Assembly (NCBI RefSeq): GCF_001544355.1
Contig: NZ_BCQI01000020.1
Span: forward strand, 1 to 49,663
DNA length: 49,663 bases
DNA from: Alicyclobacillus acidiphilus NBRC 100859
Lineage (GTDB): Bacteria; Bacillota; Bacilli; Alicyclobacillales; Alicyclobacillaceae
Direction: 5' to 3'
A program made the position numbers and the translations under genes. Positions 7,756 to 16,075 of the stretch are shown here, piece after piece. Below the pieces are notes generated by a model. That model made no database searches and was not told the origin of the DNA. It worked only from the letters and a program-made list of their open reading frames with translations. Each line of letters starts with the position of its first letter. Position 1 is the stretch's first letter.

Positions 7756-8231
7756 AGTTGGACATTCTTCCTGTCAGAGCTTCTGTACCACCGCGTTAAC
7801 CCCCACGAAATGACAATGAATCCCAGATAAACGATGGATGTGGTTAACGCGTGCCAAACAAACGAGTTGCGATATGTGATGATCTTGAGAAGATCGAGCA
7901 CCCAATCGAAAACTGTGAGCACCAGCCATATCGCGATGGCGGTGAGCCAATTTGGTTGCCTCCCTTCAGAGGGCTGTAATGCGTCGACTGCCATCATAAT
8001 AAGCACTGGGATGGTGACCAGTCGAGTTAGAATCGTTGCAAAGGAGATGGAAGGGGCTCTGCTGATCGTTACAACGCGCAGGTTCACATCAAATATGGTA
8101 TACGATGCGGTCGTCAAAATGAAAATGACACAATACAAAAATACGAGGTCCAAAATCGACAACCTCTTTGGGACGATGGAAAAGAGAATGATCGCGAGCC
8201 AGGCGAACAGGGCGCTCAATGCGAGTTGCAT
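7752..8231 (-). CDS. Small integral membrane protein, first gene of a coupled pair
   Basis: This 159-residue protein has four to five predicted membrane helices, including FAWLAIILFSIV near the N-terminus and IYLGFIVISWGLTRW-type segments near the C-terminus. GAGGGG lies 8 bases before the ATG. It is coupled by ATGA to the second membrane protein, and the two are probably distant paralogues or subunits of one complex. No function can be named. A dyad and a -10-like TATACT lie immediately upstream. Confidence 0.6.
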   Translation of the reverse strand: MQLALSALFAWLAIILFSIVPKRLSILDLVFLYCVIFILTTASYTIFDVNLRVVTISRAPSISFATILTRLVTIPVLIMMAVDALQPSEGRQPNWLTAIAIWLVLTVFDWVLDLLKIITYRNSFVWHALTTSIVYLGFIVISWGLTRWYRSSDRKNVQL

Positions 8232-8245
8232 GTGTTAGACCCCTC

Positions 8246-8275
8246 AGTATACCAATGTGTAGGTACCTGTATACT
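8246..8275. promoter_or_regulatory. Dyad and -10 box before the membrane-protein pair
   Basis: AGTATAC (8246-8252) and GTATACT (8269-8275) are inverted copies 16 bp apart. On the minus strand the promoter-proximal arm supplies TATACT as a -10 box, so a repressor bound to the dyad would block transcription. The pairing with a regulator is unknown. Confidence 0.4.
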
Positions 8276-8349
8276 ACCCTTTCCAATCATCCACCATGTA
8301 TGGCAAGGGTACGGATGTTGGATGGAACGAACGCGGGGCTCGTGATCGA

Positions 8350-8383
8350 CAAGGACTGTGGGGCGGTGCCGCCACAGTCCTTG
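8350..8383. terminator. Stem-loop after the S53 peptidase gene
   Basis: A perfect 12-bp stem (CAAGGACTGTGG / CCACAGTCCTTG) lies 47 bp past the peptidase stop. There is no T-run on either strand, so termination efficiency is uncertain. Confidence 0.45.
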
Positions 8384-8429
8384 CGCAAACAGAGCGATTG
8401 TCTTTACCTCAGCGGCCGATTCCGCACGC

Positions 8430-10046
8430 TCACTGGTACATTTGGCCGTTGTAGATCACGAAGCCGAATGGGTGGTGCGTTTCGTCGATCACGGCGTATC
8501 CAGGATTCGCCGCGCTCGGATACGCGTCGGCTGCGGGAATGTAGCGGCCTTGCAGCGTGATCGACTGCCCCGGCGCGAGTCCAGGCACTTGGCTCGGCAG
8601 CCCGTCGGCGTCGCCGTAGCGAATGGCGACGTACGCTTGGCTGTCGATATCCTCCTGTGTGCCATTCCACACCTTCAGCACCTGGACGTCCCGGACCAGG
8701 AGCTGTTGGTGGCTGCCGTCGCTGGTGTGTTCATCCGCTTCCACCTTGTCGATCACGGCCTCCACACGCACCAGCACTCCCTTGTCGCTTCGCGGCGGCG
8801 AAGGCAGTGTGGGATTCGCGCCGCCGTCTCCGCGCAGCGGTGCCGGTTCGGGAGTCGCTGGTTCCGGATTGCTTCCGGACGGATTCGATGACGTGCTTGG
8901 GGCAGGCGAGGTCGGCGTGCGTCCAACGTTCGGCTGGCTCAGGTAGTTGATAAGCGCTGTCGCGTCGAACGAGCCGAACCCGGTGCAGGCGTCCCATCCG
9001 GGCGCAGCGTCGTAACCCTGCACACCGTTGAACGAGTTGTTGCCTGTCGTAATATCGCGGAACGCCGACTGCGCTTCCGATGCGTAGAGGGCACAAGCCA
9101 CACCGGACAAAGGTGGCAGTCCGTTTTGCTCGCGCTGTTGATTCGCGAGCGCAATGACCGCCGCGAACACAGGGCACGACACCGAAGTGCCGCCGACGAC
9201 AGCAGGCTGCCTTTGGAAGATGATTTGATATCCGGTCGCTGGATCGGCGTTGCACGCGATGTCAGGCAAGCCTCGCATCGAACCGGAAATGCCGTTTTGA
9301 TACGCGGGTTTGTCGAAAATGGCGCTGAAGCCGCCGCCAGTCGCTCCGCCGTTTTGCGGACCGAGGTAGGTCCATGCGGTCTCCGTGCCGTTCGGGTTGA
9401 GAGATGTGCCGCCGACCGCGATTGCGAAGGGCAGCGAAGCTGGTGCATCCGCATGCCGCGTTTTCGGCCCGGTCGTATCGTGCAAGCCGTACGCGCCCTG
9501 ATCGCCCGAGGAAATGCAGACGGTCACTCCTTTGGCGTCCAGTTGCTGAATCAACCGCGCCCACGCGTCCATATCGCTTTGCTCGAAGGAAGATTCGCCG
9601 TCGCCGTAGGAAATCGACAGAACGCTCGGTTGGTACTGCGTATCGTCGAGGATATATTGCAGCGTGCGCGTGATGGCAGCCGCAAATTCCGCATACGTGC
9701 TGCCGCCGTTCGCTTCGTATACCACGATGTGCGCGCCCGGCGCGATTGCGCCAGCCCATTGGAGGTCGAGCGTCGCTTCTTCATCGTCCGGACTGGACCC
9801 GTTGTCGTTGCGAGTGCCATCGACGGAGACAAACGAGACCTTCGGCGGCGTGATGCCGTGGCTTTGCCAGAACTGCGTAGCGTCTCGAAGGTTGTAGCCG
9901 TTGGAGAATTCCAGGATGCCGATGGTCTGGCCGCTGCCGTCCAGATTGGAGGGAATGTTGTACGCTTTCTTGATGTCGGCGGGGAAATAGCCCTGCCCAC
10001 CGTTGGGTGCGGCAGCGTCACCAAACAAAATCGTGCGTCGCGTCAT
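8430..10046 (-). CDS. S53 (sedolisin/kumamolisin-like) serine-carboxyl peptidase without propeptide
   Basis: The 538-residue product contains a complete sedolisin catalytic domain beginning near residue 20 (FPADIKKAYNIP). The Glu-Asp pair is E90/D94 (EEATLDLQWAGA), the oxyanion Asp is D182 (SSGDQGA) and the nucleophile is S288 (GGTSVSCP); the calcium-site region (FRDITTGNNSF to PGWDACTG) follows. Known kumamolisins carry a long N-terminal propeptide; here only about 20 residues precede the domain and there is no signal peptide. After the catalytic domain come a Pro/Ser/Thr-rich linker (about 365-430) and a roughly 110-residue beta-rich C-terminal domain ending near DETHHPFG-FVIYNGQMY, resembling DUF3465 OB-fold proteins. 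The start at 10046 is set by AAGGAGG 11 bases upstream. Acid-active proteolysis is the family role; secretion route is unclear. Confidence 0.87.
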   Translation of the reverse strand: MTRRTILFGDAAAPNGGQGYFPADIKKAYNIPSNLDGSGQTIGILEFSNGYNLRDATQFWQSHGITPPKVSFVSVDGTRNDNGSSPDDEEATLDLQWAGAIAPGAHIVVYEANGGSTYAEFAAAITRTLQYILDDTQYQPSVLSISYGDGESSFEQSDMDAWARLIQQLDAKGVTVCISSGDQGAYGLHDTTGPKTRHADAPASLPFAIAVGGTSLNPNGTETAWTYLGPQNGGATGGGFSAIFDKPAYQNGISGSMRGLPDIACNADPATGYQIIFQRQPAVVGGTSVSCPVFAAVIALANQQREQNGLPPLSGVACALYASEAQSAFRDITTGNNSFNGVQGYDAAPGWDACTGFGSFDATALINYLSQPNVGRTPTSPAPSTSSNPSGSNPEPATPEPAPLRGDGGANPTLPSPPRSDKGVLVRVEAVIDKVEADEHTSDGSHQQLLVRDVQVLKVWNGTQEDIDSQAYVAIRYGDADGLPSQVPGLAPGQSITLQGRYIPAADAYPSAANPGYAVIDETHHPFGFVIYNGQMYQ

Positions 10047-10150
10047 GTTCGAGCCAACCTCCTTGGGGATCGAAAAGTTTGGGACTGCGTGTCCCATATA
10101 TACGAATTCGATCACGCCGACAGAATTGTGTTGGATCTGTTCCGGGTTTT

Positions 10151-10267
10151 CTAAAAATGGGCGTGCGGCGAGGCCGCGGGGCCTTCGTCTGTAAGCGTCC
10201 AGGAAGCCGATGGGACGTTGTAATCCACGTGTACTGCCGCGTGGCGAACGACATACAATTTTGCCAT
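10151..10267 (-). pseudogene. Histidine phosphatase family remnant (5' end only)
   Basis: GGAGG stands 7 bases before an ATG whose 38-residue frame begins MAKLYVVRHAAVHVDY and continues with SWTLTDEG before a stop codon. This is the recognisable N-terminus of a phosphoglycerate-mutase-like histidine phosphatase: the first strand, the catalytic RH motif and the W-L-T-EG segment. The remaining roughly 150 residues, including the second catalytic His, are absent. The gene has been cut by a deletion, leaving its start region 105 bp upstream of the S53 peptidase gene on the same strand. It may now act only as leader sequence. Confidence 0.65.
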
Positions 10268-10332
10268 ATGGGCACCTCCAGACGGATTCCGACGATTTCG
10301 AAGAATTCGTGCTCGTTTCGAATTCTATGCGG

Positions 10333-10338
10333 TATACT
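10333..10338 (+). promoter_or_regulatory. -10 box before gtrA
   Basis: TATACT lies 43 bp before the gtrA start. The -35 region is not convincing. Confidence 0.3.
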
Positions 10339-10381
10339 GTAGCTCGGCCGTAGTCTTGCGGTCGAACTCAGGAGGAAACCT

Positions 10382-10846
10382 ATGATTGTCCGAGTGCTGC
10401 GGAAGTACGTGTTCCGTCGCTATGCGAAGTTTCTTCTCATCGGTGTGGTGAACGCGTGTATCGATTTGATCGTGCTGAACGGGTTGTTGTTTTTGATTCC
10501 CGTGCGATCCAGTTTTCTACTAACCATGTACAATACGATTGGCGTCATCTGCGCCATCTTGAATAGCTACTTCTGGAATCGATATTGGGCCTTCAAGGAC
10601 ATCGCCCGCGGCGGTCGCACGGAAAGGTTCAAGTTTTTCGCTCAGGCTCTGATCAATATTGCGCTGAATGACGTGATTGTCGTGGTTGCGACGAAATACC
10701 TCACGGCGAACCGCTCCATCCCCTTCGTGGTCAGCAGCGATCTCGCCAAAGGCCTCGCCATGCTCCTCTCATCGTCACTCACTTACATACTTCTCAAGTA
10801 TGTCGTTTTTCGCGGCGCGCGTACATCGGGAGCGCGGAAAGATTGA
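10382..10846 (+). CDS. GtrA family membrane protein
   Basis: This 154-residue protein has the four-helix layout of the GtrA family (YAKFLLIGVVNACIDLIVLNGLLF at the N-terminus, then a central NSYFWNRYWAFKD motif and two C-terminal helices). GtrA proteins are thought to flip undecaprenyl-linked sugars during cell-wall or teichoic-acid glycosylation. AGGAGG lies directly upstream of the ATG. No glycosyltransferase is adjacent, so the sugar pathway is not identified. Confidence 0.85.
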   Translation: MIVRVLRKYVFRRYAKFLLIGVVNACIDLIVLNGLLFLIPVRSSFLLTMYNTIGVICAILNSYFWNRYWAFKDIARGGRTERFKFFAQALINIALNDVIVVVATKYLTANRSIPFVVSSDLAKGLAMLLSSSLTYILLKYVVFRGARTSGARKD

Positions 10847-10943
10847 GCCGTTTTGTTATGATGGTGGTACAAAGGCGGCCGGACATCGCCGTCACAGGCA
10901 CGATGCTGCACATTCACTTGTTTCTCAGAGGGAGGGCATTCCT

Positions 10944-11726
10944 ATGGATCTAGGCGTGAAGGGCAAGGTCGCTCTCATCACCGGCGGCAGCAAAGGCATC
11001 GGTTTCGCGACCGCGCTGGAATTGGCGAAGGAAGGTGCGCGAGTTGCCATCTGCGCGCGAACGGAGGCTGATTTACAGAGGGCGGCGGCCGAGATTCAAT
11101 CCGCGGCACATGGCGACGTGTTTTACGTGCCGGCTGACGTGCGCCAGGCGGACGATTGCGCGCGGGTTGTGCAGGCGGTCTTCCATCACTATGGCCGCCT
11201 GGATATCTTGATCAACAATGCAGGCACGTCGAACGCTCGACCGTTTACCGAGGTCGGCGAGGAAACGTGGCGGGACGACATCGATTTGAAGGTGTTCGCG
11301 GCTATCCACTGTTCGAAGGCGGCAGTGCCCCTGATGAGGCAAAACGGCGGCGGATCGATTGTCAATGTGACGGCCATCGGCGGCAAGGCGCCGTCCGCGA
11401 GCTCGGTGCCGACGTCGGTCAGCCGCGCCGCAGGGCTTGCGTTGACGAAGGCGATGAGCAAGGATCTGGGACCCGATGGCATCCGTGTGAACGCGGTGTG
11501 CATCGGTTTGGTTCGATCCCATCAAATCGAAAAGATGGCGGCGCGGACGTACCCGGATCTCGCGTGGGAAACGTATGCCCGCTTGCCCGAACATGGGGTG
11601 CCGCTCGGCCGCATCGGCGATACGGAGGAAGCGGCGCGCGTGATTGCGTTTCTTGCTTCCGACGCCGCGTCGTACGTGTCAGGCACCGCGGTGAACATCG
11701 ACGGCGGCAAAGCGGCCGTCTTGTGA
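10944..11726 (+). CDS. Short-chain dehydrogenase/reductase with altered catalytic motif
   Basis: The 260-residue product has a classical Rossmann N-terminus: TGGSKGIG (T13-G20), the NNAG strand, and a C-terminal SGTAVNIDGG typical of FabG-like SDRs. In place of the YxxxK catalytic pair the sequence reads PTSVSRAAGLALTKA, so Tyr and Lys appear to be Thr and Arg; the preceding Ser region (VTAIGGKAPSASS) is partly kept. Some SDR subgroups lacking Tyr are known and may be inactive or use another mechanism. GGGAGG precedes the ATG. purN follows 37 bp downstream. The substrate cannot be predicted. Confidence 0.83.
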   Translation: MDLGVKGKVALITGGSKGIGFATALELAKEGARVAICARTEADLQRAAAEIQSAAHGDVFYVPADVRQADDCARVVQAVFHHYGRLDILINNAGTSNARPFTEVGEETWRDDIDLKVFAAIHCSKAAVPLMRQNGGGSIVNVTAIGGKAPSASSVPTSVSRAAGLALTKAMSKDLGPDGIRVNAVCIGLVRSHQIEKMAARTYPDLAWETYARLPEHGVPLGRIGDTEEAARVIAFLASDAASYVSGTAVNIDGGKAAVL

Positions 11727-11763
11727 CACGGCCTACATCCAAGTACAGGAGCGTCGATAGCGA

Positions 11764-12372
11764 GTGACTTTGAGAATCGGATTTCTGGCGTCGCACAACG
11801 GATCGAGCATGCGAACCATCCTGCAAGCCATCGACGACGGCGCCATCGACGCGCAGCCGACCATCTGCATCAGCAACAACGCGTCGTCCGGGGCCATCGC
11901 TTATGCCAAGGATCGAGGCATTCCGACGCGCTGCCTGAACGCGAAGGTTTGCGGCGGTGAGGAAGCGGTGGATCGAGCCATCCGCGACGCCCTTCAAGCG
12001 GTGCGTACAGACTACGTGATTCTGTCTGGGTATATGAAGCGAATCGGTCTGCTTACGCTCGCCGCGTTTCCGGATCGGATCTTCAATATTCATCCCAGTC
12101 TCCTGCCCGCGTTTGGCGGCGAAGGCATGTATGGCATGAACGTGCATCGCGCCGTGCTTGCCGCAGGCGTCCCTGAAACGGGAGCGACGGTTCACGTCGT
12201 GGACGAGGTGTACGATCACGGCCGCATTCTAGCCCAAGTTCGCGTCCCGGTTCTCCCGGACGATACCGAAGAGACCATCCGCGCAAGGGTGGCCGCCGAA
12301 GAAGGACCATTGTACGTCAAGGTGTTGACCGAATTGGCGAAAGGCGAAAACGCCCAAAATATGTTAAGCTGA
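11764..12372 (+). CDS. purN: Phosphoribosylglycinamide formyltransferase (PurN-type)
   Basis: This 202-residue protein matches formyltetrahydrofolate-dependent GAR transformylase. The catalytic Asn-His-Asp set lies in NIHPSLLPAFGG and in VDEVYDHGRIL, with the NNASSGAIAYAKDRGIP substrate-loop region before it. It would transfer a formyl group to GAR in step three of purine synthesis. GTG is the start, with AGGAG about 12 bases upstream. It stands outside any purine cluster, between an SDR gene and a quinone oxidoreductase gene, so a related formyltransferase activity is an alternative. Confidence 0.85.
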   Translation: MTLRIGFLASHNGSSMRTILQAIDDGAIDAQPTICISNNASSGAIAYAKDRGIPTRCLNAKVCGGEEAVDRAIRDALQAVRTDYVILSGYMKRIGLLTLAAFPDRIFNIHPSLLPAFGGEGMYGMNVHRAVLAAGVPETGATVHVVDEVYDHGRILAQVRVPVLPDDTEETIRARVAAEEGPLYVKVLTELAKGENAQNMLS

Positions 12373-12419
12373 TTCGGAATCTGGAAACGTGTTGACCTGC
12401 GTGATGGGAGGTTGCGAAT

Positions 12420-13403
12420 ATGCTGGCAATTACCACGCCATCTTTCGGCGCTCCGGAGGTGCTCACCATCGCCGAGGTGGAGACACCTCGGCCCATGCCC
12501 GGCGAAGTGTTGGTACGCGTTCGTGCGACCGCGCTGAACCGTGCAGATCTGCTGCAGCGACGGGGGCTGTATCCGCCGCCCAAGGGCGCGACAGACATTC
12601 TCGGCCTGGAGATGGCGGGGGAAGTGGCTGAAGTCGGCGAGGGAGTTGGTGGTGTGGCCAATGGAGATCGCGTCATGGCCCTGTTGCCAGGAGGCGGTTA
12701 CGCCCAGTACGTCCCAGTGCCGGCCGGCATGCTGATGAAACTGCCGGATTCCATGACTTTTGCCCAAGGCGCAGCCATCCCGGAAGCGTTTTTGACGGCT
12801 TATCTCAACTTGTTCCCAATCGGTCGGCTGTCGCCAGGCGAAACCGTGTTGGTGCACGCTGGTGCAAGCGGCGTCGGGACGTCCGCGATTCAGTTGATCC
12901 GGCTGGCGGGGGCGAGATCGATTGTCACAGCCGGCTCCGAGTCGAAGATCGAACGTTGCTTGGCCCTGGGTGCTGAGGCCGGTTGGAACTACCACGACGG
13001 ATCGTTCAGATCCTTCGTCGAGGAGCAGACGGCAGGTGAAGGTGTCAACGTGATCTTCGACTTCATCGGGGCGCCGTATTTCGCGGACAACCTGGCGTCG
13101 CTCGCCGTCGACGGCCGTCTGATCATCATCGGCACGATGGGCGGAACACAGGTCGAAGACATCAATCTCGGCATGCTCCTGTCGCGGCGTTTGGAAGTCA
13201 TCGGGACGGCGTTGCGATCCAGATCGCTCGCCACCAAAATCGAACTGACCGCGGCGTTTCAGACATTCGCCGGGGATGCCTTGGCGCGTGGGGAGATTGC
13301 GCCGGTGATTGATTCGGTCTTTGACTGGAAAGACGTGCAGGAAGCGCACCGATATATGGAGTCGAACAAAAATGTCGGCAAGATTGTGCTGGCTGTCGAC
13401 TGA
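12420..13403 (+). CDS. NAD(P)H-quinone oxidoreductase (zinc-free MDR, PIG3-like)
   Basis: This 327-residue medium-chain reductase has the GroES-like N-terminal domain (with LQRRGLYPPPKGATDILGLE, typical of the PIG3/quinone reductase subgroup) and a nucleotide-binding domain with the HAGASGVGTSAIQL motif. Zinc-binding cysteines are absent. Such enzymes reduce quinones or other electrophiles with NADPH. GGGAGG lies 8 bases before the ATG. It follows purN by 47 bp and is closed by a terminator at 13414-13451. Confidence 0.87.
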   Translation: MLAITTPSFGAPEVLTIAEVETPRPMPGEVLVRVRATALNRADLLQRRGLYPPPKGATDILGLEMAGEVAEVGEGVGGVANGDRVMALLPGGGYAQYVPVPAGMLMKLPDSMTFAQGAAIPEAFLTAYLNLFPIGRLSPGETVLVHAGASGVGTSAIQLIRLAGARSIVTAGSESKIERCLALGAEAGWNYHDGSFRSFVEEQTAGEGVNVIFDFIGAPYFADNLASLAVDGRLIIIGTMGGTQVEDINLGMLLSRRLEVIGTALRSRSLATKIELTAAFQTFAGDALARGEIAPVIDSVFDWKDVQEAHRYMESNKNVGKIVLAVD

Positions 13404-13413
13404 CGCCTGACAG

Positions 13414-13451
13414 TGAGGGCTGACCGATGACCGGTCGGCCCTCAGCGTTTT
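13414..13451 (+). terminator. Terminator after the quinone oxidoreductase gene
   Basis: TGAGGGCTGACC and GGTCGGCCCTCA form a near-perfect 12-bp stem, followed by GCGTTTTT. The stop codon of the convergent ECF gene lies inside the stem. Confidence 0.8.
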
Positions 13452-15169
13452 TCACACACCGACAAGACCAGTACGGCGGTCGTCGCGACAAGACCGAATG
13501 CGGTGAACCCAACATCGCGCCATGTCCACCGTCGCCGCGGCGCCGCGTTGGTTGGGAACGGTCGAATAAAGATCAGGCGGGCCGCCATCGCGTCCGCGGT
13601 CGTCTCGCCAAATTGGATGAGGCGAATCACCAACGGCGTCAAGATATGGACGATGCGCAGCCACGCCCACGCCCGTGATGTTCCGCGCGCGTGCGAACGG
13701 CGGCCCAGCGTGCGTGCCTCGTAGGCGCGAACCTGTTGGCGATACATCGCGTCGATGGCCGATATATACCGCGTCACCAGCATGGCGATCACGCCGGTCG
13801 TCCGCTGCCATGGCTGTGGCAGACGCAGTGCGCCGAACGTCCGAGCAAAGAGCGCGCCGACTTCGAGTGGTGTGAACCCGGTCACGTACAATTGGCTGAA
13901 TTGCAGATAGCACCAGTACGGGACGATTTCGCGCAGATCCTGGACTGCAGCCTGCGCATGAAACGCGGGGTGCGCATGAAACGGCGGACCGAGCTGCAAG
14001 GCGCTTACGGCGAGCGTGAGTATGGCGAAAACGGCCCAGCCAGCGGTCAAGCGCATGGTCCTTCGCAATGGAGTTCGCAAGGCGATGAGGATACCGATGG
14101 TGGCCGCGACCGCTACAGCCAGCGGGGCAGGCTTGCCCGCGCAGGCGATCGCGATGGTCAATGCGGTCAGAACGAGCCAGCGCAGTCGAATGTCGATGTC
14201 GGCCGCAGGTGTTCGGCGGCCCTCGCCGCCCTCGCGGTCGTCGGGATCGGACCACCGCTCTCCGCGATCCAGCGGCTGCGGCACGGCTTTCGACCTTGGC
14301 GCCTGAAAGTCTCCGCTCGCCAAGGCAATCCGGAGCTTGGCGCCGAGTTGCTCTGGCGCGGCGTCGTCCAGTGTTCCCGCTGTATCGCCGGGCAGCAGTC
14401 CGGTCTCGCGGAGCATCGCGCGCAGTCGCAGGCCAGGTGAGAGGCCAACGCCCGCTTCAAGCAATCGTTCCGGCTCCGCGCAGATTGCCTCCGGTGGGCC
14501 GTCGAACACGATGCGGCCACCATCCAGCAGCCAGACTCGGGTTGCCATGGGCAGGAAGTCGTCGAGATCGTGCGTGCTGACAATTGCCGTTTGCCCGTTC
14601 GCCACCTGTCGCTGCAACTGGCACAGCACGGCTGATCTCGCCTTCGCATCCAATCCGGCCGTCGGCTCGTCGAGGAGCAAATACTTGGCCGACTGCGCCT
14701 CGGCCAAGGCATACGCGAATTTTCGTTTCGTCCCCGTACTCCACGTCGGCGGCAGCGAGGTCGGCGACACATCCAGCAGTCCGAGCGGCGACAGCGATTT
14801 CGCCTGGACGATTGGCCATTGTCGCACGATCTCGTCGACCGATCTCCGCAGCGTGAACGCGAATTCTTCGCTGGCATTCGTTCCGAACAGGCTCGTTTCC
14901 GGCGTCTGGTAGAGATAGGCGAGCGAGGTGTTCGATGAAGGCGGCCTTGTTGACGCGTCGGGACCAGTTGTGTCGTCGCCGTGATGAAGCGTGATCGAGC
15001 CCTCCGTGGGTGCGGAAAGCCCTGCCAATACGTCGAGCAGGGTTGATTTGCCCGCACCGTTCGCGCCAATCACGACGACCAGTTCACCCAGCCCCACACT
15101 CAGCTCCGGTACGTCCAGGCGAACTTTTCCATTCGTTGTGACGCGAACCTGCTCAAGCTTGATGGCCAT
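13442..15169 (-). CDS. ECF transporter ATPase-EcfT fusion protein (biotin uptake)
   Basis: A single 575-residue chain joins an ABC ATPase (about 1-245; Walker A GANGAGKST, Walker B YLLLDEPTAGLD, switch His in STHDLDD) to an EcfT-type membrane protein (about 320-575) with five hydrophobic segments and the ARTLGRRSHARGTSR-type coupling region. The canonical signature is not clear: an LPPTWSTGTKRK-type stretch occupies its place. In ECF transporters EcfT links two ATPases to a substrate-binding S component. GGAGG is 9 bases before the ATG, which overlaps the upstream ATPase gene by 17 bp. The divergent bioY and BirA operator point to biotin. A-T fusions of this kind are unusual. Confidence 0.85.
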   Translation of the reverse strand: MAIKLEQVRVTTNGKVRLDVPELSVGLGELVVVIGANGAGKSTLLDVLAGLSAPTEGSITLHHGDDTTGPDASTRPPSSNTSLAYLYQTPETSLFGTNASEEFAFTLRRSVDEIVRQWPIVQAKSLSPLGLLDVSPTSLPPTWSTGTKRKFAYALAEAQSAKYLLLDEPTAGLDAKARSAVLCQLQRQVANGQTAIVSTHDLDDFLPMATRVWLLDGGRIVFDGPPEAICAEPERLLEAGVGLSPGLRLRAMLRETGLLPGDTAGTLDDAAPEQLGAKLRIALASGDFQAPRSKAVPQPLDRGERWSDPDDREGGEGRRTPAADIDIRLRWLVLTALTIAIACAGKPAPLAVAVAATIGILIALRTPLRRTMRLTAGWAVFAILTLAVSALQLGPPFHAHPAFHAQAAVQDLREIVPYWCYLQFSQLYVTGFTPLEVGALFARTFGALRLPQPWQRTTGVIAMLVTRYISAIDAMYRQQVRAYEARTLGRRSHARGTSRAWAWLRIVHILTPLVIRLIQFGETTADAMAARLIFIRPFPTNAAPRRRWTWRDVGFTAFGLVATTAVLVLSVCEKR

Positions 15170-15977
15170 GCACGAGTACCTCCACCAGTTGTTCTTCCGA
15201 CAACGGCGACACCTGCCGCGCCCACACGGGGTGGATGCTTTTCGCCACCCGCACGAGATATGGCGGCTCGAATCCCCACTGTTCGCAGGGCGACTCGCCG
15301 TAGAAAAACTCCGCGGGTGTCCAGTCGCCGACCATCGTTCCCGCGTGGAACAGCAGCACTCTGTCGCAGGCGAGCACGTCTTCCATGTGGTGCGTGATCG
15401 ACAAAATCGTCTTGCCCGATTGCGTCAGTTGTCGCAACAGGACGGATATCCTGGCGCGCGCGGCGGGATTAAGTTCCTGCAGGGCTTCGTCGAGGATCAG
15501 CACGTCCGCCCCGGACATGATGCACTGTGCAATGCACAAGCGGGCGAGCTGTCCGCCGGACAGATGATGGATTGGGGTGTCGAGCGGAATGTCGAGATCG
15601 AAGTCGCGGCAGATGCTCCGGACCGCTTCAGGCCGAACCTGTGCCTCCGAGGATGCGGGGGAGGCTGCCAAGGTCATCGCCAATTCTTCATAGACTGTCG
15701 ATCCCAGGACCTGCGCCGCCGGCGGTTGAAACACCATCTGGACGCGAGCGCTCGGCTGCCGCCGGATGGGTTCGCCGAATACGCTCACGTCGCCGGATGC
15801 GAGCGGGATCAACCCAGCCAGCACCCTCGCGAACGTCGTCTTGCCTGCGCCATTGTGTCCGCAGATCGCCACGAACTGACCCGCGTCCACCCGCACATTG
15901 ACGCGTTGGAGTGTCGATTTTTGCTGACCGATTCGACGCACCACCGCGTCCCGAACTTCAATCGCGATTTCTCCCAA
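15153..15977 (-). CDS. ECF transporter ATPase (EcfA-type)
   Basis: The 274-residue product is an ABC ATPase with Walker A GHNGAGKTT, signature LSGGQLARL, Walker B VLILDEALQ and switch His in SITHHMED, as in ECF ATPases; Walker B continues DEALQELNP instead of the usual DEPTxGLDP. It would pair with the ATPase half of the fusion protein. The start is TTG at 15977, with GAGGGA upstream. Its promoter must overlap the BirA site shared with bioY, so biotin probably represses both directions. Confidence 0.85.
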   Translation of the reverse strand: MGEIAIEVRDAVVRRIGQQKSTLQRVNVRVDAGQFVAICGHNGAGKTTFARVLAGLIPLASGDVSVFGEPIRRQPSARVQMVFQPPAAQVLGSTVYEELAMTLAASPASSEAQVRPEAVRSICRDFDLDIPLDTPIHHLSGGQLARLCIAQCIMSGADVLILDEALQELNPAARARISVLLRQLTQSGKTILSITHHMEDVLACDRVLLFHAGTMVGDWTPAEFFYGESPCEQWGFEPPYLVRVAKSIHPVWARQVSPLSEEQLVEVLVHGHQA

Positions 15978-16016
15978 ACCTATTCCCTCGTTTACGTCTC
16001 TATGGTATTCTTTCGA

Positions 16017-16048
16017 TTGTTAACTTTACGTATATAATAAGTTAACAA
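16017..16048. promoter_or_regulatory. BirA (biotin repressor) operator between bioY and the ECF genes
   Basis: TTGTTAAC (16017-16024) and GTTAACAA (16041-16048) form a perfect inverted repeat with a 16-bp spacer, matching the Bacillus BirA operator. A -10 box TATAAT (16033-16038) for bioY lies inside it. Biotinyl-AMP-bound BirA would therefore block bioY and very likely the divergent ECF genes. Confidence 0.9.
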
Positions 16049-16075
16049 TATGGATTCAGTAAAGGAGAATGACCA

